NCBI RefSeq assembly: GCF_003254395.2 | Contig: NC_037648.1 | Span: 4,071,868 to 4,135,867 of the forward strand | DNA: 64,000 nucleotides | Direction of reading: 5' to 3' | DNA from: Apis mellifera | Lineage: Eukaryota; Arthropoda; Insecta; Hymenoptera; Apidae | Part shown: piece by piece, positions 52,930-64,000 of the stretch | Layout: each line of letters begins with the position of its first letter | How positions within the stretch are numbered: position 1 is the first letter of the stretch | Notes under the pieces: model-generated | Told to the model about the DNA's origin: nothing | Database searches by the model: none | Seen by the model: only the letters and a program-made list of their open reading frames with translations | Position numbers and translations under genes: made by a program

Positions 52930-53160
52930 TTTATATTAATATATTTATATAATACTTTTGAAAAGTTGATTTCAAATTATATTTATCTCAAAACAAACAT
53001 AAAAATTGATATACAAAGTTGGTATATAAATTATTGAAAGATGTTAAAGAATTGAAATTTGCTTTAAATAAAACGAGACAGAGATAAAATAAACAGTTTT
53101 ATTTCCATCACATTGCTTATTCTATCTCCATCTCGCTTCATTTAATGCTTCATATGCTTT
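52930..53160. mobile_element. Palindromic MITE-like element, copy 6
   Basis: The left terminus (TATTAATATATTTATATAAT, then TTTTGAAAAGTTGATTTCAA) leads to AACATAAAAATTGATATACA. The core stem pairs TTAAATAAAACGAGACAGAG (about 53,063-53,082) with CTCGCTTCATTTAA (about 53,130-53,143), with flanking GATAAAAT and ATTCTATC paired too. The right outer arm fades after 53,160. Confidence 0.7.
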
Positions 53161-53812
53161 ACATATTAATACATAATATATGTACATATGATATTATAAA
53201 TGTAAGAAAGAATATTCTTGAAATTAAATCTATATATATATTTATTATATATTGTATTTATATTTAGAATTATTCTGATATTGATTTTATTTATATGCCA
53301 ATTATGATATATATGGAAATTAAATTCTAAATTAAATTTTTAATTTTTAGTTATTAGAAATTGAAAACTAGAAAAAATTTTGAATAATTTATTTGATAGA
53401 AGATAAATTCCAATATGATATTGAAGTAATATATTGCATAACATTTCGTAGAAAAATCTTTTTTTTTCAATTCAACATTTCCAAAAATTTTTTAATAATA
53501 GTTTATCAAAAATAAGAAAACTTTTATATATATAATAATTTTATGTAGATAAATTTACATAATAAAGTTATTGATATATTGTAAATATTACATATTTTGA
53601 CATATATTTTGAATAGCATGACATATTTTCATTAATTAAATATATTAATTATTTATTATTTATTTTTTTCTTATTTTTATTGCATAAAAATCTGTAGTCT
53701 AATTATATCTGTAGTCTATTTTTAAAATTATCTTTATAATATTACATTTTTCTTGAAATTATTTTTACAATATTATATATATATAAAGACAGAGCTTGTG
53801 AAATGTATTTTC

Positions 53813-54226
53813 AGGTAATCTACCATTTATTTTCAACAATTTGAATATCTCTAATAATTTAACAATAATTTATGAGCAGACATGATTTTCCTAACGCTTT
53901 TCAAATCTTTCATTTAAATGAAAATACCACAGCAATAATTACTTTACAAGCCACATTTGCACGCCATGCGATGAACGATCGTAGAAACGAATGCAAACCT
54001 CCTGACCTTCACACGCTGCGATGTGAGTCCGCGAGAACCAATCCTTCGAAATAGCCCTTCAATCTCTTCTTACTGTATATTTTCACGAAAAACAAAGATT
54101 GGAGGAAAAACTAAGATTTCTGAAAATGTTACAATTGAGTTAAAAGAGAAAGGGATAGATAGAATTCAGCGATACAGTTTACATCAAAATACAATTAGAA
54201 TTATTAATCGCAAGAATAATTAACTG
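53813..54226. repeat. Diverged dispersed repeat, copy B (paired with 24,952-25,374)
   Basis: Same orientation as copy A, with matching order of blocks. Across the 42 codons of the shared open core, my hand count gives 6, 4 and 9 differences at codon positions 1, 2 and 3. That is a slight third-position excess, too small to prove coding. The frame here begins near 54,023 and ends at 54,223, longer than in copy A. Confidence 0.75.
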
Positions 54227-54289
54227 CAAAGAAAATATCTCATTTGTTTTAATGATATCTTAATTATATTATCGATATAATATAGTTAA

Positions 54290-54640
54290 TCAATATCAAT
54301 AATATGCATTCTTTGTGCACTTCGTCGTTCTTTTTTGGCTGAAATTTAAACTTTTTTTCATTTTCAACTCTGTGCGTATTGAAAAACTCACCAATGAGTT
54401 GAAATTGTCGCACGTTTAAAAAAATGCAGCAATCGATAGAAAGCTGGACATCACGCAAAGTTGCAGAATTTTTTATTGTGAGACGAAATTCTTTTTAACT
54501 GGACCTGTATTTCTCCTTTCTATACGAATAACAACTCTGCAAACGCATATCCAGTATGGACAATCTCATGAATTGAAAGAATTCAAATTGAAAGAGAGTT
54601 AAAAGGATTTAGATTTCGTCAAAACATTTACAAATTAACG
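54290..54640. promoter_or_regulatory. GC-richer block next to repeat copy B
   Basis: Mixed-composition sequence starting about 65 bp after copy B. A 64-codon minus frame (54,264-54,458) shows no motif. Copy A has no equivalent neighbour, so this is not part of the repeat. Confidence 0.3.
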
Positions 54641-56280
54641 TTTCAAAACATTTAAAATCGTAAAAAGGATTTATTAAATGTTATAATATTTTTAAATTTA
54701 AACTTTACAATATATTTTTATAAGATATTCAAATTTTATCTATAATGAAAATTATTTTTTGAAAAAGTAATTCTGTATTAATATGTTATGAAATTAATAT
54801 TAATGATACGAATAAAAAAGCCAAGCATTCAGATTCAAGTAAAACAGATTCTAACTGACTACTATTTTTTCATATAATAATGAATATTTATAAAATAATA
54901 TTATTTGAAATAAATTTAAAATAAATATTTAAATTGTTTAGGACAATTATTTCTATAATGATTATAGTATTATAGACATAAAATAAATAATATATTATTT
55001 TAAATAATATTTTCGATAATTTTATATTATGTATCTCAAAATTAATGAAAATCAATTATTAATATTATTAATATTATCTTATGTCTAGCGATTTTGTCTA
55101 GATTATTCATTTATAAAAAAATTTAAATAACAACATGAAGATATGAAAAATCAAAAAATATTTCAAAAAATACAGAATATTAATAAAAACTTATTTATTA
55201 AATTAAAAACTTTAAAAATTTATTTTATTTTATTTATTAACTTAAATTTTTTTTGTTTTATTTTTGTTTCAGTATAGGTATATTTTACTATTATAACAAG
55301 CTTTGATTGTAATAAATAAATTTAATAAATGATTTTTTATTTTTTTATTTAAAATTTTTTAAGCATTTAAAATTTTGCTATTATTTATGTGAATATATCT
55401 AAATTTTTTTAGATATTTAATTCAAATAATTATAAAATAAATATCATCGTTAAAAAATATTAAATAATATAAATAATTATATATTGTATTTATTATAATA
55501 GTGAAAAATAAATATTTTATTAAAATATATTTTAAAAAATTATATATTATAATATATATAAAAATTATATATTATATTATAATATATAACATAATATATA
55601 ATATATTAAAACATTTAAAATAGAAATATTTTTTATAATCTTTTTTTTTTCATATTTATAATAACAAAGTTTACAATAACATAATAAATTTTGTAACACA
55701 TTTTTTATACTTATAAAAAAATACATTTATTAAAATAAATACAATTTTTTATAAGTTATGATTCTTCCTTCAAATTTGTATAATAGATATCGTAAATATT
55801 CCTTTTTTATTTTTATACGATAAATTTTTAATTACAATAACATTAGGAATAACTAAATTAAGTATTCTAAACATCTAAACACTATAATAGACGAATAAAT
55901 TTTAACGTAAAACATTAGATATATATTAGATTAAATAAAATAATTCCTAGGCTTAAAAACTGTTAAGTATATTTTATGTATTTATTGAGTACTATTAAAA
56001 AATCCAAAACAAGTATAAATAAATTTTGTACAATATTAATAATAAAATAATGATCAAATAAATTTTTATTATATTTTCTCTATAAATAAAAGTGAAACAT
56101 ATTGGTTAAATTAGGTTAGGTAAAAATGTATTCTCAGATTCAAAACTTTTATATTTCTTCATTCATCAAATATCAAAAAATAAAAAAAATAAATTTAAAA
56201 AGAAATAGTTTTTATTAATTAAACACTATAAAAAAAAATACGAAACAAGTTTTTTTAAAAAGTGATATTTCAAAATGAAA
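54641..56280. other. AT-rich non-coding stretch
   Basis: Contains the repeat block related to 36,340-36,412 (about 55,260-55,355). No gene. Confidence 0.65.
55260..55355. repeat. Short dispersed repeat, partner of 36,340-36,412
   Basis: Shares the CTTTGATTGTAATAAATAAA-type core and a T-rich tail. Preceded by AAAACTTATTTATTAAATTA (about 55,187), a motif also found in the MITE family, so it may be a distant family member. Confidence 0.4.
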
Positions 56281-56690
56281 TTTATCCATCGAAATAGAAA
56301 ACACGATCAATAGTATCTACGAGAATTCGAGAGAATAAACAGAAGAAACACGATAATGAAACGAGATTAACTTGTACGAGCTTGTTATCCTTACGTTGAA
56401 TGTTTCGAATTTATTTCAAAATTTATTCCATAACCCCCTCAAACAAAATGAACCAAGTAATTTCGCCGTGACGATAACATTGCATTCGTATGCTTTTTCA
56501 TCCAGAAACAACGACTGATATAATGAGAAAATTAAAAACTAGGGAATTTGCAAAAGGTCGTTCCCGCCGATTTCTCGCGAAAAACCTAGTTTTCTGTTTT
56601 ATAATAAATTACCGAAACCGAATAAAATAAAGAAGTGCGATAATATTGTAATTGATAAAACAGTTGAGAAAAATGGAGAATATTTTATCC
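56280..56690. promoter_or_regulatory. GC-richer unique island
   Basis: Balanced composition with CpGs (for example GTTCCCGCCGATTTCTCGCG near 56,560). No open frame of note. Possible regulatory block. Confidence 0.3.
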
Positions 56691-56699
56691 TAATATGGA

Positions 56700-59085
56700 G
56701 GCAGCACACAAAGTGGTATTCTATATTGAACAAATACACAGGATGTTAATAAAAAGTTATCTAAATTGATTGATTTATAAATTGAAATAAAACACAAATT
56801 ATTTTATTTCGTTTATATTTATTCGATATTTCATTTATATTATTTTAATATGATATTAAAATAAAAATATTTATCTTAATACAATATATTATAAAAATAT
56901 TGAAAAAATGAAAAATATTATTTATTATAAATTTGAACTCAATTAAAAATCCAACTTTCCTCAATTAAAAATCCAACTTTCATTCATTCAGTAATTGTAT
57001 TTTTTTTTTTTTTTTTTTTTACTATTTCTTATTGCTTTTTTTTCCCATCAACTTCCAAAATATACCAACTATATTTACTCGGTCATTCAAATACAATGTG
57101 AATAAATAAAATATAAATTGATATAAATACATATATATAATTTTCTATTCTATTCAATACTCTATAGATGATATTAATTCATGGGATATCTTTAATTGAT
57201 TTTAGAAGCTAAAACAAAAACGAAAATTAATATATAAAAATATTGATTTATTTATAAAATTATAAGCAATTCAAGTTTGCGTTATTTAAAGAGAAATATA
57301 AAATAATATAAATATAAAAATATAATAGAGTGAAATTATTCTCTTTTTGTTACATTGCTATCGCATTCTATTTTTAATTTGCTTTATGTAATTTAAACTT
57401 ATTATAAATTGTTTATAATGTATTACTTATAAAATATATATTGCTTAGTAAATAAACCTTACATGATATTTTTATGTTTATTTTGGTTTTTATAATCGAA
57501 TTTTGAATAAATATATTAATATTAAAATATAATAATATTTTTAAATAAATATATTTATACTGTAAATCATATATATAATATATAATTAAATATTATGTGC
57601 ATAAATATATGTACAAATTAAATATTAAATTAAAAAAAAATAAAATAAAATTAATAACCTTGATATTCATAATGATTTTGAAACGAAATTTTTTTATTGT
57701 TAATAAATGTAAAACATATATATACTTATTACAATTTTTTTCTTCTTATCATTTTAATTAATGAAAATAATTTAATATTTAATTTAAATGGAACACATGC
57801 ATGTATCCATTTTATGATTTTAATTATGAGACACAATATCATTCAAATGAATTTCTTGATTTTTTTCACAAGCTTGACTGTTTTCATTTAATAGTTTTTT
57901 TTGCATAATGGTGATTTTGAAATTTCAAGATTACTGAATTTTTTCCTTTTTAATACAGTAGATTAATTTATAAAATTTTCAATGTTGAAGTTTAATTCTA
58001 AAAGTATACCTGAACAGTATATCTGAACAATATATTTTCCTATTTAAGTTTCAATATATTGATATACATATTCTTAATGATAATACTTAAGAATTATAGT
58101 AAAATTTTGATTATTTCAAATTAATTTTTTCGGATAATTAGAAAGAATTAGGAAGAAAATTTGTAAAATATTTAAAAGTTATACAATTTTCAAATATGAA
58201 TATATATTACATAAAGTATATAACTTATAAGAAAAATGCATTATAAAAAAAATAAATTAATCATTTTTAGAATAATAATTTTCCCAAAACGTTTTTAACA
58301 TTTTTTAATATTTTAAACGTAACATTTTAAACATTTTTAAATATGCTAATTTAGATCTACTTACTATGATATATATATATTGATAATTTGAATAATTTCT
58401 ATTACATTATCTTTTCCTCCTATATTGTGAAAATATATTATACTATCGATATAATATATTATATACGTTATATACATCATATAATACACTTTTTTTACAA
58501 TACAATTTCTATCTAACATGGGAAATTGTATGTATATAATAAATTGTATATATACAATATGAATTTATTTCAGCAGTACAATTTGATTCTACAATATAAT
58601 GATATTAATATTTCTTTTAATATATTTGATATATTTATTATATTTGAACATAATAAATTTAATGTGTGTATATATAATAATAATTCTAATAAATATCACT
58701 AGAACTATAGTTAAAATAAAATAGTAATTTTATTAGTGTTTATAATTTATTGTTGTTTATTGTTTTTATAATTAATAGTTTTTACAATTTTCATATAACT
58801 GTTCTAGTTTCATATAACATTTTTTAGAATCGTGTGATTTTCATAAACATAATCAGGATTTACATAAAATTTTATATATTATATAAGAATATATTTTATA
58901 TAAAAATTATATTTTTAAGATGAATACAAAAAATCATTAAATTATATAATAAATAAATTTAGAAATTTTTCTGTTCTCATAAATAAAAATCAATTTATTA
59001 ACTTAGCGATTGCCTTAGAAAATTTTTAAACTTCAATGAAAAAATAAAGAAAAGATATCAAAATTCATATCTATTCTTATAATAA
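56700..59085. other. AT-rich non-coding stretch
   Basis: Has a poly-T run (57,000-57,020) and one near-complete MITE copy. The plus frame at 57,697-57,891 is AT-driven. No gene. Confidence 0.6.
57191..57522. mobile_element. Palindromic MITE-like element, copy 7 (near-complete)
   Basis: The best-preserved outline, about 330 bp. Left: AATTGATTTTAGAAGCTAAA, GAAAATTAATATATAAAAAT, TTATAAGCAATTCAAGTTTG. Right: AAATTGTTTATAATG, AAATAAACCTTACATGATAT, TTTTTATGTTTATTTTGG, TATAATCGAATTTTGAATAA, ATATATTAATATT. The left is the imperfect reverse complement of the right over about 100-150 bp. No open frame, so it would depend on a transposase encoded elsewhere. Confidence 0.7.
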
Positions 59086-59095
59086 ATACACAATC

Positions 59096-59407
59096 TTAGC
59101 TTCCACTAAAAGCAAAAATCGAGCCTAACTGAAACATTATTTGTCTAGACATCATATCGGAAGAGCAACAAATGACAAAATGGAACACTAATTTTCCAAG
59201 ATTTACGTCTACTGGATTCCCGATAAAGTCAAGGGTAGCACCGCCATGCTCATTCCTATTTTCCAATACTATAAAGTTTTCTTTTTCAGAACAAAAATTT
59301 TGACGGGTCTCTCTAAATATCATCTCGATCATTTTGTTTCCGACGACAGAAGGCGAGGAAACGTCAGAATTTCCCAACAAACCTTGAGGAATCAGTATCC
59401 GGGTCAT
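59096..59407 (-). CDS. Overlapping minus-strand open frame; doubtful coding region
   Basis: 103 codons of diverse amino-acid composition (for example ENRNEHGGATLDFIGNPVDV), which looks more protein-like than most frames here. It ends in GSIFAFSGS before a stop. No homolog comes to mind. It overlaps the plus frame, so at most one of the two is real. Confidence 0.2.
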   Translation of the reverse strand: MTRILIPQGLLGNSDVSSPSVVGNKMIEMIFRETRQNFCSEKENFIVLENRNEHGGATLDFIGNPVDVNLGKLVFHFVICCSSDMMSRQIMFQLGSIFAFSGS

Positions 59408-59701
59408 CTAGCTAGAAGGAGGGGGGGGGGGGGCAACGAGGACGAAGAGAAGTGGGGTGAAAAGAGGATTTGCAGAGGTGACAGAGGATGGAATCAGGCG
59501 AGACAGCCGACTGTTCTGATGTCTAATTTCGAGAGAGGATTCTGTCAGCCGACGTGGCTAACGATAAGCCTTCAATCTAGCAACGTGACCATAGGCGATC
59601 CGACAGTGAATGGGATGAAGGGGGGAACAATATGCTCGAAAATCGAGCTCTATCGATTTCACGTACTCATCTTGATAACTTTCGATTGTTTCTGTTATTG
59701 A
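59246..59701 (+). CDS. Longest open frame; doubtful coding region
   Basis: 151 codons from ATG to stop. No signal peptide, membrane segment or known motif was recognised. The middle is Gly/Arg/Glu-rich because of poly-G and purine-rich DNA, and the tail is Phe/Leu-rich. The first 15 codons would be removed if the acceptor at 59,289 is used. Coding status is unproven; it may be an open stretch in a low-stop GC island. Confidence 0.15.
   Translation: MLIPIFQYYKVFFFRTKILTGLSKYHLDHFVSDDRRRGNVRISQQTLRNQYPGHLARRRGGGGNEDEEKWGEKRICRGDRGWNQARQPTVLMSNFERGFCQPTWLTISLQSSNVTIGDPTVNGMKGGTICSKIELYRFHVLILITFDCFCY
59421..59433. repeat. Poly-G13 tract
   Basis: Thirteen consecutive G residues, rare in a genome this AT-rich. 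Slippage-prone. Confidence 0.97.
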
Positions 59702-59720
59702 TGAAACGTTATTTCGTGAT

Positions 59721-59930
59721 TATGTTACTCATGACCTTTTCATGTTTCGATATATTTTTTTTTTACGTATACTTTTGCTACTTCTATGTTTTTAGTTCTA
59801 TCTATAATTATGCTTTTTCTAGATTCTCTGGAATATAATAACAATTATTATGCACATTCAGATTAACTTTTCAAGTTTTTATTAAATCAAATCAGTATTC
59901 TTTTTCCATTTTTTAAAATATGCGTGCGTG

Positions 59931-59968
<38 letters not shown>

Positions 59969-62900
59969 TGTTAGATTTTATTATTTTTTCTTTCAATAAA
60001 TAACATATCTTTATATATAAAATGTTTAAAAAATTTTAAATATCAATTAAAATAACAGAAAAAGTTCGTGAATTAGTTATTCTATGTTGCAAAAGTAAAA
60101 AAAATTGAAAGTAGAAGAAATTATTATATGCTAATTATTATGTTAGTTTTTGAATATGTTATAAATATTGTATTAGATAGATTTGAATTATTGAGTTATA
60201 CGAAATATTATTTATTTTTTTAATTTTTTTAATTTAATTTTAATTATTTTTACTTCTTTTAAATATAAATCATATATTAAATGTAAAATATTGATTATAT
60301 AATTTAAGACATTATTAGAATATTGAATATCAAAACAAAAAAATATATTAAAAGAAGAAAATTTCAACTTATAGATTAAGTAAATATTATAGAACTTATA
60401 GATTAAGTAAATATTTATAATTATAATTAGACAATACATCAAATGAGATATTGGACATAATAATAAAAATACATTTAAAATTTATTGTTAATTATTAAAT
60501 TCTAAAAAATGATTTACTACTTAAATGATTGCCTTTTTGTAATCTGAAAGATATTTATTAATAAAAATGTATACATATTTTAATTTTTTTATTTTTATTT
60601 TTTCTTATTTTTATTTTATTTCCTTTATTTTGTTGGTTCTATTCTTCGATTATTATGAAAGAATCACACTAAATTATATACCATTAAACTAGAATATTTT
60701 TTCAATATTTTAAAAATGTAAATATGAAATATTTTTAATTTACATAAATATAAATTATTTAATTTAAAAAAAAATATTTCCAATTTTATAATATCATATC
60801 TCGTTAATATGTTAAAATAAAAAGGATTAATATAATTAATATTATATTTTTATAAGATAATGTTTTCTTTTAATTATTTAATTTTTTAATTGTTTAGATA
60901 TTTTATATTTCAATTCAATACAGCAATTTTTAATTAGTAATATACAAAATATAGACAGATAAATAATGTTTTTATTCTTTTTTTTTTATTTTTATTAGAA
61001 TATCTTAAAATAATTATAAATAAAATAATAAAAACTTAATTTAACTTTAGAAAATTTTATATTATGCATATAAAGATAAATATTGTAAATTTTTTATTTT
61101 TTTTTTAAATTAATAATTTTCTAACAGAATTTTTTAATAATGAATTGAATACTAAAAGATATAATAAATTAAAGAAAAAACAGAATAATCTTTCATTTTT
61201 AATGATATTTTATATCTAAATAAGTTTCTCATCGTTAATATCAGAAAAATTAAAATATCTTAAAAGTTATGTTGTAACTTATTCTTTTTCTTTCATTTTA
61301 ATTTTGAAAAACTTAAAACAAAATAGACGAATATATAGAAATCTTTATAAGATAATATAATTTTTAAAGGAATTATGAAACTGTATTAATAACCAAGTTT
61401 TAATGGTATACTATGTAAACTTTGTTTGTCAATTATAATAAGTCCATAATAAACATAACAAACATTAAATCTGAAGTTCCGAGTTCTAGTTATTAGCTAT
61501 TATAAAATTACCTAGCTATTATAAATTTTTATTTTTTTTTTCAAGTTTGTTTTTAGTTTTTATCTGAATAAATAATTTGCATCCATTTCATTATTTATTA
61601 ATAAATTTTAAAATTAAAAATCTTTTCTAAAATTTTTTAATAAAATTTAAACATCTCTTTCTTACCTTATACTAAAATCAAAAATATAATATTAATTCAA
61701 ATCTTCATTAATATTCTGAAACTATTATTATTATATAATAACTTTATTTATTTATTTAATAATTTTTATTATTTGTATAAAAACTTTAATTAATTTTTTT
61801 TCTTTTGTATTTTTAAAAATTATTAAAAATAAATTGTAATATTTTTTAACATTATCAAAAACAAATGAGATATTTTAGATAATAAGATTTGATTATTAGT
61901 ATAATATATAACAAAAATAATATTCTAGTTTTTAAATAATATTCTTAATAAATCTCTTTGAAATATTTTTGAATTTTCATTCTATTTTCTTGTAATACTG
62001 TAATAATAATTTATTGTAATAAATTTTTTCAAATATGATTTTAGAATCTAAAATTTAAACATTATGTAGAATATAATATTTGCAATATTTGCAAAATATT
62101 TATTATATTTATGTTTCATTGAAAACATCTTTATATGTTTGTTATTATTTATTTTTATTTCATTTAATAATAATAAATTATGACATATATGAATATTATT
62201 ATATGAATATTATTACGTTTTAAAATTATATTTTAACAGATAGAAGACAAGATAAAAAAAAAATATTATATTTTAAAAATTTACAAAATAAAAATTTATT
62301 TATTATGTACGGCACATATATAATTTATTTTTTTATATTAAAATAAAAATCACTAATATCAAATGAAATTATAAATTATTATATGTTGCAATATCATTGA
62401 AGCTAATGTCAAATGGTATTTATATTATATTAAATAAACTTAATCAAATTATAAATTATTTATCATATTTTAGCATATGTTGCTTAGTTGCAAAATTGTT
62501 GAAGCTAATGTCGAATAATGTTATTTATATTGTGTTAGATAACTTTTGATTGATTAAATTGATCATCATATCGTTTACAATCATTTTTAAAAAATTAATT
62601 GTAAGTTTTAAATAAGGTAAATATCTAAAAATATCTAAAAATATGGAAAAAAAATAAATCATCTAATATACATTCAGCTTAATAGAAAATATCAAAAAGC
62701 TTAAAAGAAAATTATCAAAAATTTTGTCATTAATTTCTAATAAAAAAAAAATTAAATTCATATTTGAATAAAAAAATCGTACAAATAATGTTTATAAAAA
62801 AAGAATAAGAAAGCTAAATTTTAATCAAAGTTAAATTTCGAAATAATTAAAAATTAATCTATTAAATGATCAAGATCATAGATAGTCAATAAATATATAA

Positions 62901-63040
62901 ATAAATTATAAATACTCTCTTTATGAAATCCATGAAAAGTAGGCGAGATAGTGTTTATATCCATATCTTCAATTTTCGAAGATATATAATATATATTTTT
63001 AAGTCTAATTCTATAAATATATTCTACAAATAAGAAAACT
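59721..63040. other. AT-rich non-coding stretch
   Basis: Holds a GT microsatellite (59,921-59,972) and otherwise extremely AT-rich sequence. The minus frame at 60,212-60,442 is AT-driven. No gene. Confidence 0.65.
59921..59972. repeat. (GT)n microsatellite with GC/AT interruptions
   Basis: TGCGTGCGTGCGTGTATG followed by (GT)n and a TATGTG interruption. Confidence 0.95.
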
Positions 63041-63044
63041 TTTT

Positions 63045-63365
63045 GTATAGGATAATATATTTATACAATTAGAAATCAAAACAATAAGAAATCAAAATAC
63101 AAAAGTTAAGCATACAAAAATGTTGATTAAAACTTATTTATTAAATTATAAAAAATATAAACTTGTATTAAATGAAACGAAATAGAAATAAAGAGTTTTA
63201 TAGTTTTATAGTTTTATAGTTTTATCTCTATCATCATTTCATTTTCTCTTTATCTCGCTTCATCTAATATAAATTTAAATTATTTATAATTTAATAAATA
63301 ACTTTTAACTAATATTTATGTATACTAATTTCTATTATTTATTTTGATATTTTTTGAAGAAAACA
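63045..63365. mobile_element. Palindromic MITE-like element, copy 8
   Basis: The arms pair from about 63,130-63,193 (AAAACTTATTTATTAAATTA...ATTAAATGAAACGAAATAGA) to about 63,245-63,310 (TCTTTATCTCGCTTCATCTA...AATTTAATAAATAACTTTT), roughly 60 bp per arm. The centre has been expanded by a tandem AGTTTTAT repeat. Confidence 0.72.
63194..63225. repeat. (AGTTTTAT)4 tandem repeat
   Basis: Four exact 8-bp units at the centre of MITE copy 8. Confidence 0.95.
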
Positions 63366-63404
63366 AGAATTCTTTATTGCACGAATATATTTTTCTACAA
63401 TATT

Positions 63405-63595
63405 TTTTTCTATGATTAATAATATGATATTGACATTTTCTATTCTCTATCTTCTTTCAACTAATGCAAATTTAAATTGTTTACTTAATAAATAAATCTT
63501 AATAGGTATTTTATTATATCAACTTTTGCGGTTATTTCAAAATCGATCCTTCAAAAATGTTTCAACAATATATTAATATCTTTTATATTCATTAC
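63405..63595. mobile_element. Palindromic MITE-like element, right-half copy 9
   Basis: CTATCTTCTTTCAACTAATG, CTTAATAAATAAATCTTAAT, TTTCAAAATCGATCCTTCAA and a TATTAATAT terminus match the right half. It lies only about 40 bp after copy 8, so this may be a nested or tandem insertion. Confidence 0.55.
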
Positions 63596-63599
63596 ATTT

Positions 63600-64000
63600 C
63601 TTAAACTACGATATACATAGAGATTTTAAAATAAATAAAAAAAAAATAAAATAATTATTTACATTACTAATGGTAAAGTAATAATAACAATAACTATGGG
63701 AACGTAAACACTTCCTCGTTTTCTTTTCATGATCAAGGACTAAATGTATTGACACATCTATAATGTAAATCAATGTTTTTTAATTTGTTATATTACATTT
63801 AATGTTATTAATATAATTTTTTAAAATAATTGTTAAAATAAACTTATTTAACGAATATTTATATTTATTAATATTTAGTGATTTAAAAATTTTTAAATAA
63901 TTTGAAAATATTTTTTAATTAATTTTGCATTAAAATTTGATTATTAATAATTTTTAATTATATTCATTATTTTTGATTTAAACAAATTGTTGAAAATTTA
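63600..64000. other. AT-rich non-coding stretch to the window edge
   Basis: No gene or repeat recognised. One short mixed-composition patch at 63,690-63,770. Confidence 0.6.

Larger units (their letters stand above)
59090..59720. other. GC-richer island with overlapping open frames
   Basis: Contains the longest frame in the window: plus 59,246-59,701, 151 codons, with a Gly-rich stretch encoded by a G13 run at 59,421-59,433. A 103-codon minus frame overlaps it (59,096-59,407), with no known domain. A good plus-strand acceptor (TTTTCTTTTTCAG ending 59,289) lies inside. Either strand could hold an exon, but no donor pairs convincingly with it. The poly-G tract makes the plus frame unreliable. 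I cannot name a product. Confidence 0.35.

Noticed and set aside
53872..54054. Plus-strand 60-codon frame in repeat copy B
   Set aside because: The corresponding frame in copy A is broken by indels. Only the later core frame is shared.
18641..63595. CRISPR array or phage-like repeat system
   Set aside because: The repeats are dispersed, long, palindromic and irregularly spaced in eukaryotic-type DNA. No spacers or cas-like genes are present.

Overview
This window looks like eukaryotic nuclear DNA from an insect. It is extremely AT-rich (by eye roughly 80% A+T), full of (TA)n microsatellites and homopolymers, and broken by short islands of higher GC and CpG content about every 3-8 kb. Degenerate transposon relics, the absence of long open reading frames and the CpG-containing islands fit a bee-like hymenopteran, most likely Apis or a relative. 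That assignment is an inference; no gene was recognised that would prove it.

No convincing complete protein-coding gene is visible. The longest open frame is 151 codons, and most open frames are translations of microsatellites or chance frames in the GC-richer islands. The window is best read as a gene desert or the inside of one or more very large introns. It holds probable regulatory islands, at most a few non-coding or 5' exons, and old repeats.

Layout: 1-5 kb is AT-rich with TA microsatellites, a near-loopless hairpin (130-170) and a small island (1.44-1.91 kb). An island lies at 5.2-5.87 kb. AT-rich DNA follows, with a 224-bp CA/CG-repeat tract at 8.96-9.19 kb. The largest and most CpG-rich island, 14.4-16.9 kb, contains the best promoter candidate: a minus-strand TCAGT initiator near 16,053 and a consensus splice donor at 15,560. 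16.9-24.9 kb is AT-rich, with one GC island at 20.44-21.25 kb. 24.95-25.37 kb carries one member of a diverged repeat pair whose partner is at 53.81-54.23 kb. 26.9-28.7 kb is a decayed minus-strand Jockey-like non-LTR retrotransposon. Just beyond its 3' side is an exon-like block (26,570-26,732) with good splice sites but an in-frame stop. 29.2-29.4 kb is a small hairpin-rich GC island. 37.1-38.2 kb is a local tandem duplication running into a CpG-rich, palindrome-rich island (38.0-38.7 kb). Further islands are at 43.74-44.54, 48.41-48.94, 54.29-54.64, 56.28-56.69 and 59.09-59.72 kb.

The most notable repeat system is a family of long palindromic, MITE-like elements. Their two halves are inverted copies of each other. 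At least nine complete or partial copies occur (18.6, 21.95, 32.4, 41.2, 47.96, 52.9, 57.2, 63.05 and 63.4 kb). I saw no evidence of a bacterial defence system, operon, CRISPR array, rRNA or tRNA.
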